Assembly: GCA_016702305.1 (NCBI GenBank)
Contig: JADJEH010000001.1
Location: 496,001-560,000, forward strand
DNA length: 64,000 nucleotides
Origin: a bacterium
Lineage (GTDB): Bacteria; Electryoneota; RPQS01
Direction of reading: 5' to 3'
Position numbers and translations under genes: made by a program
Shown: piece by piece, positions 41,281 through 48,850 of the stretch
Numbering within the stretch: position 1 is the first letter of the stretch
Layout: every line of letters begins with the position of its first letter
The notes under the pieces: generated by a model
Seen by the model: the letters and a program-made list of their open reading frames with translations, nothing else
Database searches by the model: none
What the model was told of the DNA's origin: nothing

Positions 41281-42978
41281 ATGAGTTCGCGGCTACCGAA
41301 TCTGCTGATCAGTAACGAACTGATCACGCAAGAGCAGTATCTCATCTTCAAGTCGCGCCAGAAGGACTCCGGCAATTCTGTTGTGACCGAACTGACGAAG
41401 CTCGGGGTCATCAGCGAAGAACAGATTGCGCAGTTCATCAGCAGCTACTACAGTCTCGAGCTCGTGGATCTCGAAAAGACCACCGTGCCCGAGGCCGTGC
41501 TGAAACTGTTGTCGAAGGACTTCATCCAGAAGTACCAGGTGCTGCCGCTGACGCGTTCGGGCAAGACGCTGCGCGTCGCGCTGGTGGATCCCAGCATTGA
41601 CTTCGTGCTCGAAGATATCAAATTCATCACGGGCTTCAACGTGCAGCCCGCGGTGTGCACTGAAACCCAGTTCCTGCGAGCGATTGAGCGTTACTACCAG
41701 ATGGGCGGAACGCTCAACAAGATCCTCGCGGACATGGGCGACGACAGCAATGTTGAAGTCGTCTCGCAAAGCAACGACGCCGAGCTTGACCGGCTCAAGG
41801 AAGAAGGCGAGACCGCGCCGGTCGTCAAGCTCGTAGATGGCATACTAACCGACGCCGTCAACAAGCGCGCCTCGGACATCCACCTCGAACCCTACGAAAA
41901 TCAATTCCGAGTCCGGTTCCGTATTGACGGTGTTCTCATAGAGGTCATGTCGCCGCCTTCGCACTTGAAAGCGGCGATTGTGTCGCGCATCAAGATCATG
42001 GCGAAGCTGAATATCGCCGAGCGCCGCGTGCCGCAAGACGGCCACATCAAAATGAAACTGGGCGACCGCGGCATTGACTTGCGCGTGTCGTCGCTGCCGA
42101 CGCTCTTCGGCGAGAAGATCGTGATGCGTATTCTCGACAAGACGAATCTTACCCTTGACTTGAACGGATTCGGCTTCAGCGAAAAGGCGCTCTCGGATTT
42201 CGAGCGAGCGATCCGCCTGCCGCACGGCTTGATTCTTGTTACCGGACCCACGGGATCGGGCAAGACCACCACATTGTACAGCGTCCTTTCGAAGATAAAC
42301 ACGCCGACCGTCAACACGATGACGGCCGAGGATCCCGTTGAGTACAACTTCGCCGGATTGAATCAGGTACAGGTCAAGGACGACGTCGGTCTGACATTCG
42401 CGTCGGCGCTGAAATCGTTCCTGCGGCAGGACCCGGATATCATCATGATCGGCGAGATTCGTGATCTTGAAACCGGCTCGATTGCCGTGCGCGCCGCACT
42501 CACGGGCCACCTTGTGCTCTCCACGCTGCATACAAATTCAGCTTCCGCGACCATCACGCGTATGATTGACATGGGTATCGAGCGTTTTCTCGTGTCGTCG
42601 TCCGTGAATCTGGTGCTTGCGCAGCGATTGCTTCGTAAGATCTGCAAAAAGTGCAAAGTGCCGATTGACGTGCATCCGGAGGCGTTGCGCGAAGTCGGGC
42701 TTGATCCCGAGCAACTCAAAGGCCACACCTTCTACCATGGCGCGGGCTGCGCGGAATGCAACGGCAGCGGGTACCGCGGACGAACGGGTATATATGAGGT
42801 GATGCCGATGTCCTCTAAAATCCGCGAAATGGTGCTTGATGGCAAAAACACGTATGAAATAGAGGCGCTTGCCGTGAAGGAAGGAATGTTGACGCTGCGC
42901 ATGGATGCCTGCGAAAAATTCAAGAACGGCATCACGACTATCCAGGAAGTGCTGCGGATCACGGGCGAAGGACACTAA
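41281..42978 (+). CDS. pilB: Type IV pilus extension ATPase PilB
   Basis: Hexameric motor that powers pilus extension at the inner membrane; 565 residues from ATG 41281 (M-S-S-R-L-P-N-L-L-I). An open frame reaches 41182, but that stretch overlaps the sigma-54 promoter. An MshEN-type N-terminal domain spans about residues 1-140. The ATPase core has Walker A G-P-T-G-S-G-K-T (322-329), Walker B/His box region L-R-Q-D-P-D-I-I-M-I-G-E-I-R-D, and a zinc-type C-x2-C ... C-x2-C pair (C-K-K-C and C-A-E-C). First gene of the pilus run. Confidence 0.95.
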   Translation: MSSRLPNLLISNELITQEQYLIFKSRQKDSGNSVVTELTKLGVISEEQIAQFISSYYSLELVDLEKTTVPEAVLKLLSKDFIQKYQVLPLTRSGKTLRVALVDPSIDFVLEDIKFITGFNVQPAVCTETQFLRAIERYYQMGGTLNKILADMGDDSNVEVVSQSNDAELDRLKEEGETAPVVKLVDGILTDAVNKRASDIHLEPYENQFRVRFRIDGVLIEVMSPPSHLKAAIVSRIKIMAKLNIAERRVPQDGHIKMKLGDRGIDLRVSSLPTLFGEKIVMRILDKTNLTLDLNGFGFSEKALSDFERAIRLPHGLILVTGPTGSGKTTTLYSVLSKINTPTVNTMTAEDPVEYNFAGLNQVQVKDDVGLTFASALKSFLRQDPDIIMIGEIRDLETGSIAVRAALTGHLVLSTLHTNSASATITRMIDMGIERFLVSSSVNLVLAQRLLRKICKKCKVPIDVHPEALREVGLDPEQLKGHTFYHGAGCAECNGSGYRGRTGIYEVMPMSSKIREMVLDGKNTYEIEALAVKEGMLTLRMDACEKFKNGITTIQEVLRITGEGH

Positions 42979-42980
42979 TC

Positions 42981-43895
42981 ATGAGCACAAGGATCGGCCT
43001 CTACTTAGAGCGCCTTACGCTGGATGATCTGTTGTTCCTTGAGAGTGAGCTGGAGCGGCGCAAAGAAAAGTACCGGCGCCAGCATGTCGTGATGGCCGTC
43101 CAGAGCGAACAACGACTGCTGACGACACTGAAGCGTGATAAGCTGACGATCATCGCAAAGGAGATGCGCCGCTACGTGCATGAATGCGCCGTGGCCGGCA
43201 ATGGCGTAGTCTTGGCGTTCTCGCCGGAATCGTCGCTCATGCTGTTTCGTGACGTAAAGAGCGCGGCTGCCACCGCCGCGCGGTTGCTCACGACGCTCGC
43301 CGATTTGAATGGCAGACTCAAAGCAGAAACATCCAGCATTGCTCTGAAGTTGGGAATGGCGACCGGAAGTGATGTACTGGCTGCGGGTTCGATGCGCTCG
43401 GTGCGACAGTCAGTGCTCGTTAAGCGCGCCGGGCATTGCGCGTGGAAGGCGCCGGCGGGAAGCATGCTGATGGACGAACACTGTGCGCAGCAATGGGAGC
43501 CGCGCAACGAGGCGCTGCGCTTACCCATGGAAGTTGACGGCATTACAATCTATCGCGCAAACCCGGCGGCGACCAACAATACCACGACCGGCGCGGATGA
43601 CGACCGTCTAATCGCCTACCTGGATGCTGTGGTCAGTAAAGGCATTTCCACGTTGAAATACTTCCTGCTGCGTGAAGACACCGCCGATGACGCCGAAGCC
43701 TGGACGCAATCGAATGGGCGTGCTGTAATCACGCTCGAAGGATTTGATCCAAGCACCATGAAGAACTTGTCATTCACGACACGCTGCCCGTTGAATGACT
43801 ACGCGAACAAGGTGGACGCCATACGCCGGCTAATCAGCGACCGCGGCTTAGGGCTTGTAAAACACGAAGAGTCAATGCCGATTATCGCGGCCTAA
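42981..43895 (+). CDS. Degenerate class III cyclase-like protein in the pilus operon
   Basis: 304 residues, soluble. The N-terminal 60 residues are helical and charged (L-E-S-E-L-E-R-R-K-E-K). Residues about 62-175 recall the class III nucleotidyl cyclase fold: G-N-G-V-V-L-A-F (73-80) sits where cyclases have the GDG-x-M-A-x-F strand, then A-A-A-T-A-A-R-L-L helices, L-K-L-G-M-A-T-G (122-129) and a G-H-C-A-W-K-A-P-A-G-S-M-L-M stretch like A-x2-G-x-I-L-V-S. The metal-binding Asp of the first motif is Asn, so catalysis is unlikely. The C-terminal 100 residues are unassigned. It starts 2 bases after pilB and ends 12 bases before pilT. Confidence 0.55.
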   Translation: MSTRIGLYLERLTLDDLLFLESELERRKEKYRRQHVVMAVQSEQRLLTTLKRDKLTIIAKEMRRYVHECAVAGNGVVLAFSPESSLMLFRDVKSAAATAARLLTTLADLNGRLKAETSSIALKLGMATGSDVLAAGSMRSVRQSVLVKRAGHCAWKAPAGSMLMDEHCAQQWEPRNEALRLPMEVDGITIYRANPAATNNTTTGADDDRLIAYLDAVVSKGISTLKYFLLREDTADDAEAWTQSNGRAVITLEGFDPSTMKNLSFTTRCPLNDYANKVDAIRRLISDRGLGLVKHEESMPIIAA

Positions 43896-43907
43896 TGAGG
43901 AGATAGA

Positions 43908-45020
43908 ATGTCCGCTAAACTTGACATACGTAAACTTCTGGAAGAGCTCATCGCGGCGCGGGGAAGCGACTTGCACATCGCCGTGAATAGTCCGCCGCGC
44001 GTGCGAGTTGACCAGCAGCTCGTACCGCTGAAGTACGATGCACTTTCACCGGATGACTGCCGCGTATTGGCGTACAGCGTACTGACCGACAAGCAGCAGA
44101 AAAAGCTCGAGTTGGACTACGAAGTGGACTTTGCTTTCGGAATTGAAGGGTTGTCTCGTTTTCGCGGCAACATCTTCTTCCAGCGCGGCTCGTTGACGAC
44201 GGTAATCCGCGCGATTCCGTTCACGATTCCGCAAATGGAGCAGCTTAGACTGCCGCGCATTTGCCAAGCGTTTCCGAATAAACCCAAGGGATTAGTGCTT
44301 GTCACCGGTCCGACAGGATCGGGAAAGTCCACGAGCCTGGCCGCCGTGATTGACCGCATTAACACCGAACGCCCCGTGCACATCATTACTATTGAAGATC
44401 CAGTTGAGTATGTGCATTCTCATAAGCGAGCGTTGGTCAATCAGCGCGAAGTCGGCGCAGATACGAAGAGCTTCGCAACCGCATTGAAGTTTGTGCTGCG
44501 CCAAGACCCGGACGTTATCCTCGTCGGTGAAATGCGCGACCAGGAAACGATTCAGGCGGCGCTTACCGCAGCGGAGACCGGGCACTTGGTGTTTGCGACA
44601 TTGCACACCAATTCGGCGACCGAATCCGTCAACCGTATTATTGACGTGTTTCCACCACACCAGCAAGGGCAGGTGCGCGCACAGCTCTCCATGTCACTGG
44701 AGGCTGTCATGACGCAAAAACTAATACCCAAGAAATCCGGGCCTGGCGTTGTGTTGGCTGCGGAGGTGATGATCTTAACACCGGCAATTCGCGCGTTGAT
44801 TCGCGAGAATAAGGTGCACGAAATGTACGGTTTGCTGCAAGTGTCGCAGAAATACGGAATGCAAACCCTGAACATGTCGTTATTCGATCTGGTTATGACC
44901 AAGCAAATCAGCCCAGAGCGCGCACTGATGGTGGCGAATGTGCCGGAAGAGTTGCAGCGCATGCTGGGATTGACTCCGCAGCCCGTGCAAGCTGGCGGAT
45001 CACGCATTCAGCCGAAGTAA
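43908..45020 (+). CDS. pilT: Type IV pilus retraction ATPase PilT
   Basis: Hexameric motor that depolymerises pilin; 370 residues. The N-terminal PAS-like domain begins G-S-D-L-H-I-A-V. Walker A is G-P-T-G-S-G-K-S (134-141). The Asp box I-I-T-I-E-D-P-V-E, Walker B V-I-L-V-G-E-M-R-D and the His box G-H-L-V-F-A-T-L-H-T-N are intact. GGAG-type SD (ATGAGGAG) precedes the ATG. A second, more divergent retraction-type ATPase lies at 59732. Confidence 0.94.
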   Translation: MSAKLDIRKLLEELIAARGSDLHIAVNSPPRVRVDQQLVPLKYDALSPDDCRVLAYSVLTDKQQKKLELDYEVDFAFGIEGLSRFRGNIFFQRGSLTTVIRAIPFTIPQMEQLRLPRICQAFPNKPKGLVLVTGPTGSGKSTSLAAVIDRINTERPVHIITIEDPVEYVHSHKRALVNQREVGADTKSFATALKFVLRQDPDVILVGEMRDQETIQAALTAAETGHLVFATLHTNSATESVNRIIDVFPPHQQGQVRAQLSMSLEAVMTQKLIPKKSGPGVVLAAEVMILTPAIRALIRENKVHEMYGLLQVSQKYGMQTLNMSLFDLVMTKQISPERALMVANVPEELQRMLGLTPQPVQAGGSRIQPK

Positions 45021-45037
45021 ACAGGGAGACTTAGACC

Positions 45038-46240
45038 ATGCCAGTCTTTGTATATAATGGCCGTGGCGCAGGCGCCCGACCCGTGTCGGGTGAAATTGAG
45101 GCGTCTGACAAGCAGGAGGCTATGTCGAAACTGCGGCAGCGGCGCGTCGTCGTTCAAGACCTGCGCAGCAAGCCGAAAGATCTCAAAGTCGGTGGAATGG
45201 GCGGCGGCGTCGGGACGAAGGACCTCAAGATCTTCGCACGTTTGTTCGGCACGATGATCAATGCCGGCTTGCCGATCGATCAGTGCTTGCAAATCCTTGT
45301 GGACCAGATGCAAAACAAGAGATTCAGACGCACAATCGCTGAAGTGCATAATCAGGTCGCAGGCGGCGAATCGCTCTCAGAGGCGATGAGCAAGCACAAA
45401 GCGGTGTTCGACAACTTGTTTGTGCACATGGTTGCCGCAGGTGAAACGGGCGGCGCGTTGGCCATGGTTTTCAATCGTCTGGCAATTTATCTCGAAAAGG
45501 CGGATGCGCTAAAACGCAAAGTCAAAGGCGCGATGATCTATCCTGCCGTGATCGCATGCGTTGCCCTAAGCGCGACGATATTCCTGCTGATCAAGGTCAT
45601 CCCGGTGTTTGCAGGAATGTTCAAAGATCTTGGCGCGGAATTGCCGAAGCCGACTCAATTCGTGCTGGCATTGTCAGACCTCGTGCAGAAGACATTTCTA
45701 CCCGGCATGGGTGTTTTGATTATCGCGTTCTTTGTCTTTCGCAAGTGGCACAAAACTGCCAACGGCAAAGCGACGGTAGATAAGTTTCTATTGAAAACGC
45801 CGGTGATCGGCGGTGTGATCCGCAAAACGGCCGTCGCTCGATTCACGCGCACGCTCGGCGTGCTGATCTCGTCGGGCGTTCCGATTCTACATGGGCTTGA
45901 GATCACGGCCAAGACGGCGGGTAACACGGTGATTCAAAAGGCGGTGGATCGAGTGCGCAAGGAAGTTAGCGAAGGTCGCAACATCACACAGCCGCTCATG
46001 GAGACCGCTGTCTTCCCGGCGATGGTGTGCCAGCTCATCGCTGTTGGTGAGCAGACCGGACGACTCGCGGAAATGCTTGAGAAGATCGCGGATTTTTATG
46101 ACGAAGAAGTTGACGCCGCGGTCGCCGCGATGACGTCCTTGATCGAACCCGTTGTCATCGTGCTGATGGGCGCGGTCATCGGCGGTATGCTTGTGTCCAT
46201 GTACTTGCCGATGTTTGACATGATCGGCGCGATTAAGTAA
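45038..46240 (+). CDS. pilC: Type IV pilus platform protein PilC
   Basis: Polytopic inner-membrane protein that couples the motors to pilin (GspF family), 400 residues. Two repeated cytoplasmic T2SSF domains are visible: K-D-L-K-I-F-A-R-L-F-G-T-M-I-N-A-G-L-P (about 57-75) and a second K-T-A-V-A-R-F-T-R-T-L-G-V-L-I-S-S-G-V-P. Hydrophobic segments lie near residues 170-190, 220-240 and at the C-terminus (V-I-V-L-M-G-A-V-I-G-G-M-L-V). An SD-like AGGGAGA precedes the ATG. Confidence 0.95.
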   Translation: MPVFVYNGRGAGARPVSGEIEASDKQEAMSKLRQRRVVVQDLRSKPKDLKVGGMGGGVGTKDLKIFARLFGTMINAGLPIDQCLQILVDQMQNKRFRRTIAEVHNQVAGGESLSEAMSKHKAVFDNLFVHMVAAGETGGALAMVFNRLAIYLEKADALKRKVKGAMIYPAVIACVALSATIFLLIKVIPVFAGMFKDLGAELPKPTQFVLALSDLVQKTFLPGMGVLIIAFFVFRKWHKTANGKATVDKFLLKTPVIGGVIRKTAVARFTRTLGVLISSGVPILHGLEITAKTAGNTVIQKAVDRVRKEVSEGRNITQPLMETAVFPAMVCQLIAVGEQTGRLAEMLEKIADFYDEEVDAAVAAMTSLIEPVVIVLMGAVIGGMLVSMYLPMFDMIGAIK

Positions 46241-46272
46241 ACCCAGAACTGCAGGACGCGGAGAATACATAC

Positions 46273-47646
46273 ATGCTACGAGAGAAAATCCTGCTGGTGG
46301 ATGACGAGCCCGGTCTGGCGTCATTCCTTGAAGAGGTCGTGCGAGAGGAAGGATTTCGGGTGCGTAAAGCGCAATCGGCGGCCGAGGCTCTGAGTGCGCT
46401 GGAGGAAGAGGCCTTCCAGCTCGTGATCACCGACTTGCGCATGCCGGAAGTTGACGGGCTTGAGCTGTTGCGCCGGGTGCGGGAGCGTGATCCGCAGCTC
46501 GGGGTTATCGTCATGACGGCCTTCGCCTCACTCGAGACGGCGGTGGAGGCCCTGCGGCTCGGCGCCATGGACTACATCACAAAGCCGCTGCACGTTCAGG
46601 AGATTCAGGTCGTGCTGCGGAAGGCGGTTGAGAGCCTTGACCTCAAACGTGAGAATCGGCGGCTCAAGGCAAAGCTAAGTGAGGAGAGCGGAGAGCCTCG
46701 CATCGTGGGCAGTTCCATGGAGACGCGTTCGATGCTTGAGCTTGTGCGCCGAGTGGCGCCTTCGGATTCGACCATTCTCATTACGGGAGAATCGGGAACC
46801 GGCAAGGAACTCATTGCACAGGTCCTGCATTTCTTTTCGGAACGGGCACGCGGTGAATTCGTGACTGTGAACTGCGCGGCGCTGCCGGATACCTTGCTGG
46901 AGAGTGAGCTATTCGGCCATCGGCGCGGCAGTTTCACCGGAGCGGTGCGCGACAAGGACGGCCTTTTTAAAGTCGCGAGCGGCGGAACGCTGTTTCTGGA
47001 TGAAATCGGTGATATGTCGGCCGCGCTGCAAGTGAAGCTGTTGCGAGCCTTGCAAGAGCGTGAAGTGCTGCCGATTGGCGCGACGAAACCGGTGAAGATT
47101 GATGTGCGGGTCATTGCTGCTACAAATGCCGATCTCGAGCGCAAACAGCAAACGGGTGAGTTTCGGCCGGACCTATATTATAGGTTGTCGGTGATTCCCA
47201 TTCATATTAAGCCGCTGCGCGAGCGCACGGGCGACATTCACGAGCTGGCAGCGTTCTTCCTGGAACGTGCGTGCAAGAAGGCGGGTGTGAGCACGCGCCG
47301 CTTCGCTCCCGAGACGATGCAGCGACTGATGCAGTATAAGTGGCCCGGCAACGTGCGTGAGCTGGAGAATACGATTGAGCGCTTGGTGATTTTGAGTGAC
47401 CATGAAGTCATTGAGCCAGCGAGCCTGCCGGAGCGTTTGGGCGGCGGAGTCGCTGCCGCACCGTCGCAGCCGTATGCAAGCTCTGCAAGTCGTACACTTG
47501 ATGATATGGAGCGGACCTACTTGCTGCAGGTGCTCGAAGAGTCCGGTTGGCAGAAAAAACGTGCTTCGGAGATTTTGGGAATTGATCCATCAACCATCTA
47601 CCGCAAATTGCAACGTTACGGAATTAAGCCTCCGGCAGGTGTATGA
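46273..47646 (+). CDS. NtrC-family sigma-54 response regulator, PilR-like
   Basis: 457 residues with three domains. The receiver has acidic D10-D11, phospho-acceptor D54 and K104. The AAA+ activator domain has Walker A G-E-S-G-T-G-K-E (172-179), the sigma-54 contact loop G-S-F-T-G-A (219-224; usual GAFTGA) and G-G-T-L-F-L-D-E-I-G-D. The C-terminal Fis-type helix-turn-helix reads K-K-R-A-S-E-I-L-G-I-D-P-S-T-I-Y-R-K-L. It lies right after pilC and before three sigma-54 promoters' worth of pilus genes, so it probably activates pilin expression as PilR does. No conventional kinase gene is adjacent. Confidence 0.92.
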   Translation: MLREKILLVDDEPGLASFLEEVVREEGFRVRKAQSAAEALSALEEEAFQLVITDLRMPEVDGLELLRRVRERDPQLGVIVMTAFASLETAVEALRLGAMDYITKPLHVQEIQVVLRKAVESLDLKRENRRLKAKLSEESGEPRIVGSSMETRSMLELVRRVAPSDSTILITGESGTGKELIAQVLHFFSERARGEFVTVNCAALPDTLLESELFGHRRGSFTGAVRDKDGLFKVASGGTLFLDEIGDMSAALQVKLLRALQEREVLPIGATKPVKIDVRVIAATNADLERKQQTGEFRPDLYYRLSVIPIHIKPLRERTGDIHELAAFFLERACKKAGVSTRRFAPETMQRLMQYKWPGNVRELENTIERLVILSDHEVIEPASLPERLGGGVAAAPSQPYASSASRTLDDMERTYLLQVLEESGWQKKRASEILGIDPSTIYRKLQRYGIKPPAGV

Positions 47647-47769
47647 TGTTGCGGCATTTGAACGCGACCATTCGCGTATCGCTGGCTTAAATCAACACTT
47701 CGCATTGTGCAATGTGTCCGTATCAGTGTAAGTAAATGATAAATCTGATCCGCGTATCGGCGCCAAGTC

Positions 47770-47785
47770 TGGCACATGTGTTGCT
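47770..47785 (+). promoter_or_regulatory. Sigma-54 promoter of the major pilin
   Basis: TGGCACATGTGTTGCT is nearly a consensus -24/-12 element; GG (47771-47772) and GC (47783-47784) are exactly 10 bases apart. The predicted leader is about 55 bases. Confidence 0.88.
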
Positions 47786-47850
47786 CAATGGTAAGCTGAA
47801 CGTGGAAGTATCACCAAGTGCCCATACACAAGAGAAGCTAGGAGACCACC

Positions 47851-48267
47851 ATGCTTAAGGCCATCCGTAACAAGAAGAACCAAAAGGGATTCACGCTCAT
47901 CGAATTGTTGGTCGTGATCGTGATCATCGGCATTCTGGCCGCCGTGGCCGTGCCGCGATTCATGGGCGCGCAGGATCGCGCTCGCATTGGCGCCGCGCGT
48001 GCCGACCTTGACCTGTTCCGTCAGGCTCTCGGTATGTTCGAAATTGACAATGCCGACTATCCTGCCGCGTTAACGTTGGTCACCGCCGCGACCGTGCTGG
48101 TTGACCCGCAAGGCAACCCGTATATGTCACTGCCGACGGGCGACAACTTCGCGGCCTTCACGTACACCTATGACGGTGCCGCGAACCCGACGTCGTACAG
48201 CATTGACGTTGAGTGCAACGACAACCAGGGGACCGTGTTGACGGCGACACCGGAAGGCATTCAGTAA
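47851..48267 (+). CDS. pilA: Major type IV pilin
   Basis: 138-residue prepilin. The leader [13 protein letters not shown] is cleaved after G13 by prepilin peptidase; mature F1-T-L-I-E5 and the hydrophobic helix [19 protein letters not shown] are canonical. The globular part is short and G-secretin-like (Y-P-A-A-L ... D-P-Q-G-N-P-Y), closer to pseudopilin/short-pilin style; no C-terminal disulfide loop is visible (one Cys only). AGGAG at 47840-47844. Own sigma-54 promoter and terminator point to high, separate expression. Confidence 0.93.
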   Translation: MLKAIRNKKNQKGFTLIELLVVIVIIGILAAVAVPRFMGAQDRARIGAARADLDLFRQALGMFEIDNADYPAALTLVTAATVLVDPQGNPYMSLPTGDNFAAFTYTYDGAANPTSYSIDVECNDNQGTVLTATPEGIQ

Positions 48268-48284
48268 TCCCTGACAGCCTTGAA

Positions 48285-48322
48285 GAGAGACCCGCGGTCG
48301 TGAGACCGCGGGTTTCTCTTTT
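48285..48322 (+). terminator. Terminator after the pilin gene with GNRA loop
   Basis: A 15-bp stem with one wobble (48285-48299 with 48304-48318), inner part ACCCGCGGTC / GACCGCGGGT, loop GTGA, then TTTT. It ends the abundant pilin mRNA 18 bases after the stop codon. Confidence 0.9.
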
Positions 48323-48458
48323 GCAACATGCAAGAAATTGCTCGGCATTGACACGAAACTCGGCAAAAACTACGAAAGCCGTTGCGAGAACGACGGCGAA
48401 GCCGGAAAGGTCGGCCGCGAAGCATTTGAAAAATAGAGCTATACCCGGCAAGAGTTGC
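48323..48458. other. Intergenic stretch after the pilin terminator
   Basis: No gene is supported here; the short frames lack start context. The region runs into the sigma-54 promoter at 48460. An upstream activator site would be expected in it, but no clear palindrome was found. Confidence 0.4.
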
Positions 48459-48459
48459 A

Positions 48460-48475
48460 TGGCACATGCATTGCA
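48460..48475 (+). promoter_or_regulatory. Sigma-54 promoter of the Fis-type gene and downstream operon
   Basis: TGGCACATGCATTGCA has GG (48461-48462) and GC (48473-48474) exactly 10 bases apart, and shares TGGCACATG with the pilin promoter. It lies about 90 bases before the TTG at 48562. Confidence 0.88.
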
Positions 48476-48561
48476 CTCGTAAGCTTGGGCTCGAATCGGA
48501 TTTTCCCCGACCGTCGAGCCGAGCAAATTTTCAGTTCAGTCAATGAATAGGGTAGACGCTT

Positions 48562-48831
48562 TTGAACGCATTAGCAACCCTCGGAGATACGTCGAATGAT
48601 GTGAGTGCATCTGCTTGCGGTAGCGACCCGCAGGACCAGATGCAGATCTCATTGCCGTCGGAGACGGTGAGCATCAAACAGGCGCTGGCACGAGTCATTC
48701 CGGAAGTGGAGAGTGCGCTCATTAAACGCGCGCTCGAGCTGACAGGAAACAATCGAACCCGGGCCGCGAAGATTCTGGAGATTTCTCACCGCTCGCTACT
48801 CTACAAGCTCAAAAGTTACAATTGTGGATAA
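48562..48831 (+). CDS. Stand-alone Fis-type helix-turn-helix protein
   Basis: 89 residues, consisting of about 45 flexible residues and a C-terminal Fis/HTH_8 domain (V-E-S-A-L-I-K-R-A-L-E-L-T-G-N-N-R-T-R-A-A-K-I-L-E-I-S). It resembles the DNA-binding domain of the NtrC-family activator without receiver or AAA+ parts. The start is TTG 48562 with AGGG about 9 bases upstream; the ATG at 48543 is out of frame. The stop overlaps the open frame of the next gene by a few bases. It may modulate the regulator or bend DNA at the pilus promoters. Confidence 0.78.
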   Translation: MNALATLGDTSNDVSASACGSDPQDQMQISLPSETVSIKQALARVIPEVESALIKRALELTGNNRTRAAKILEISHRSLLYKLKSYNCG

Positions 48832-48850
48832 AGTGCAAGGAGTGCATGTG

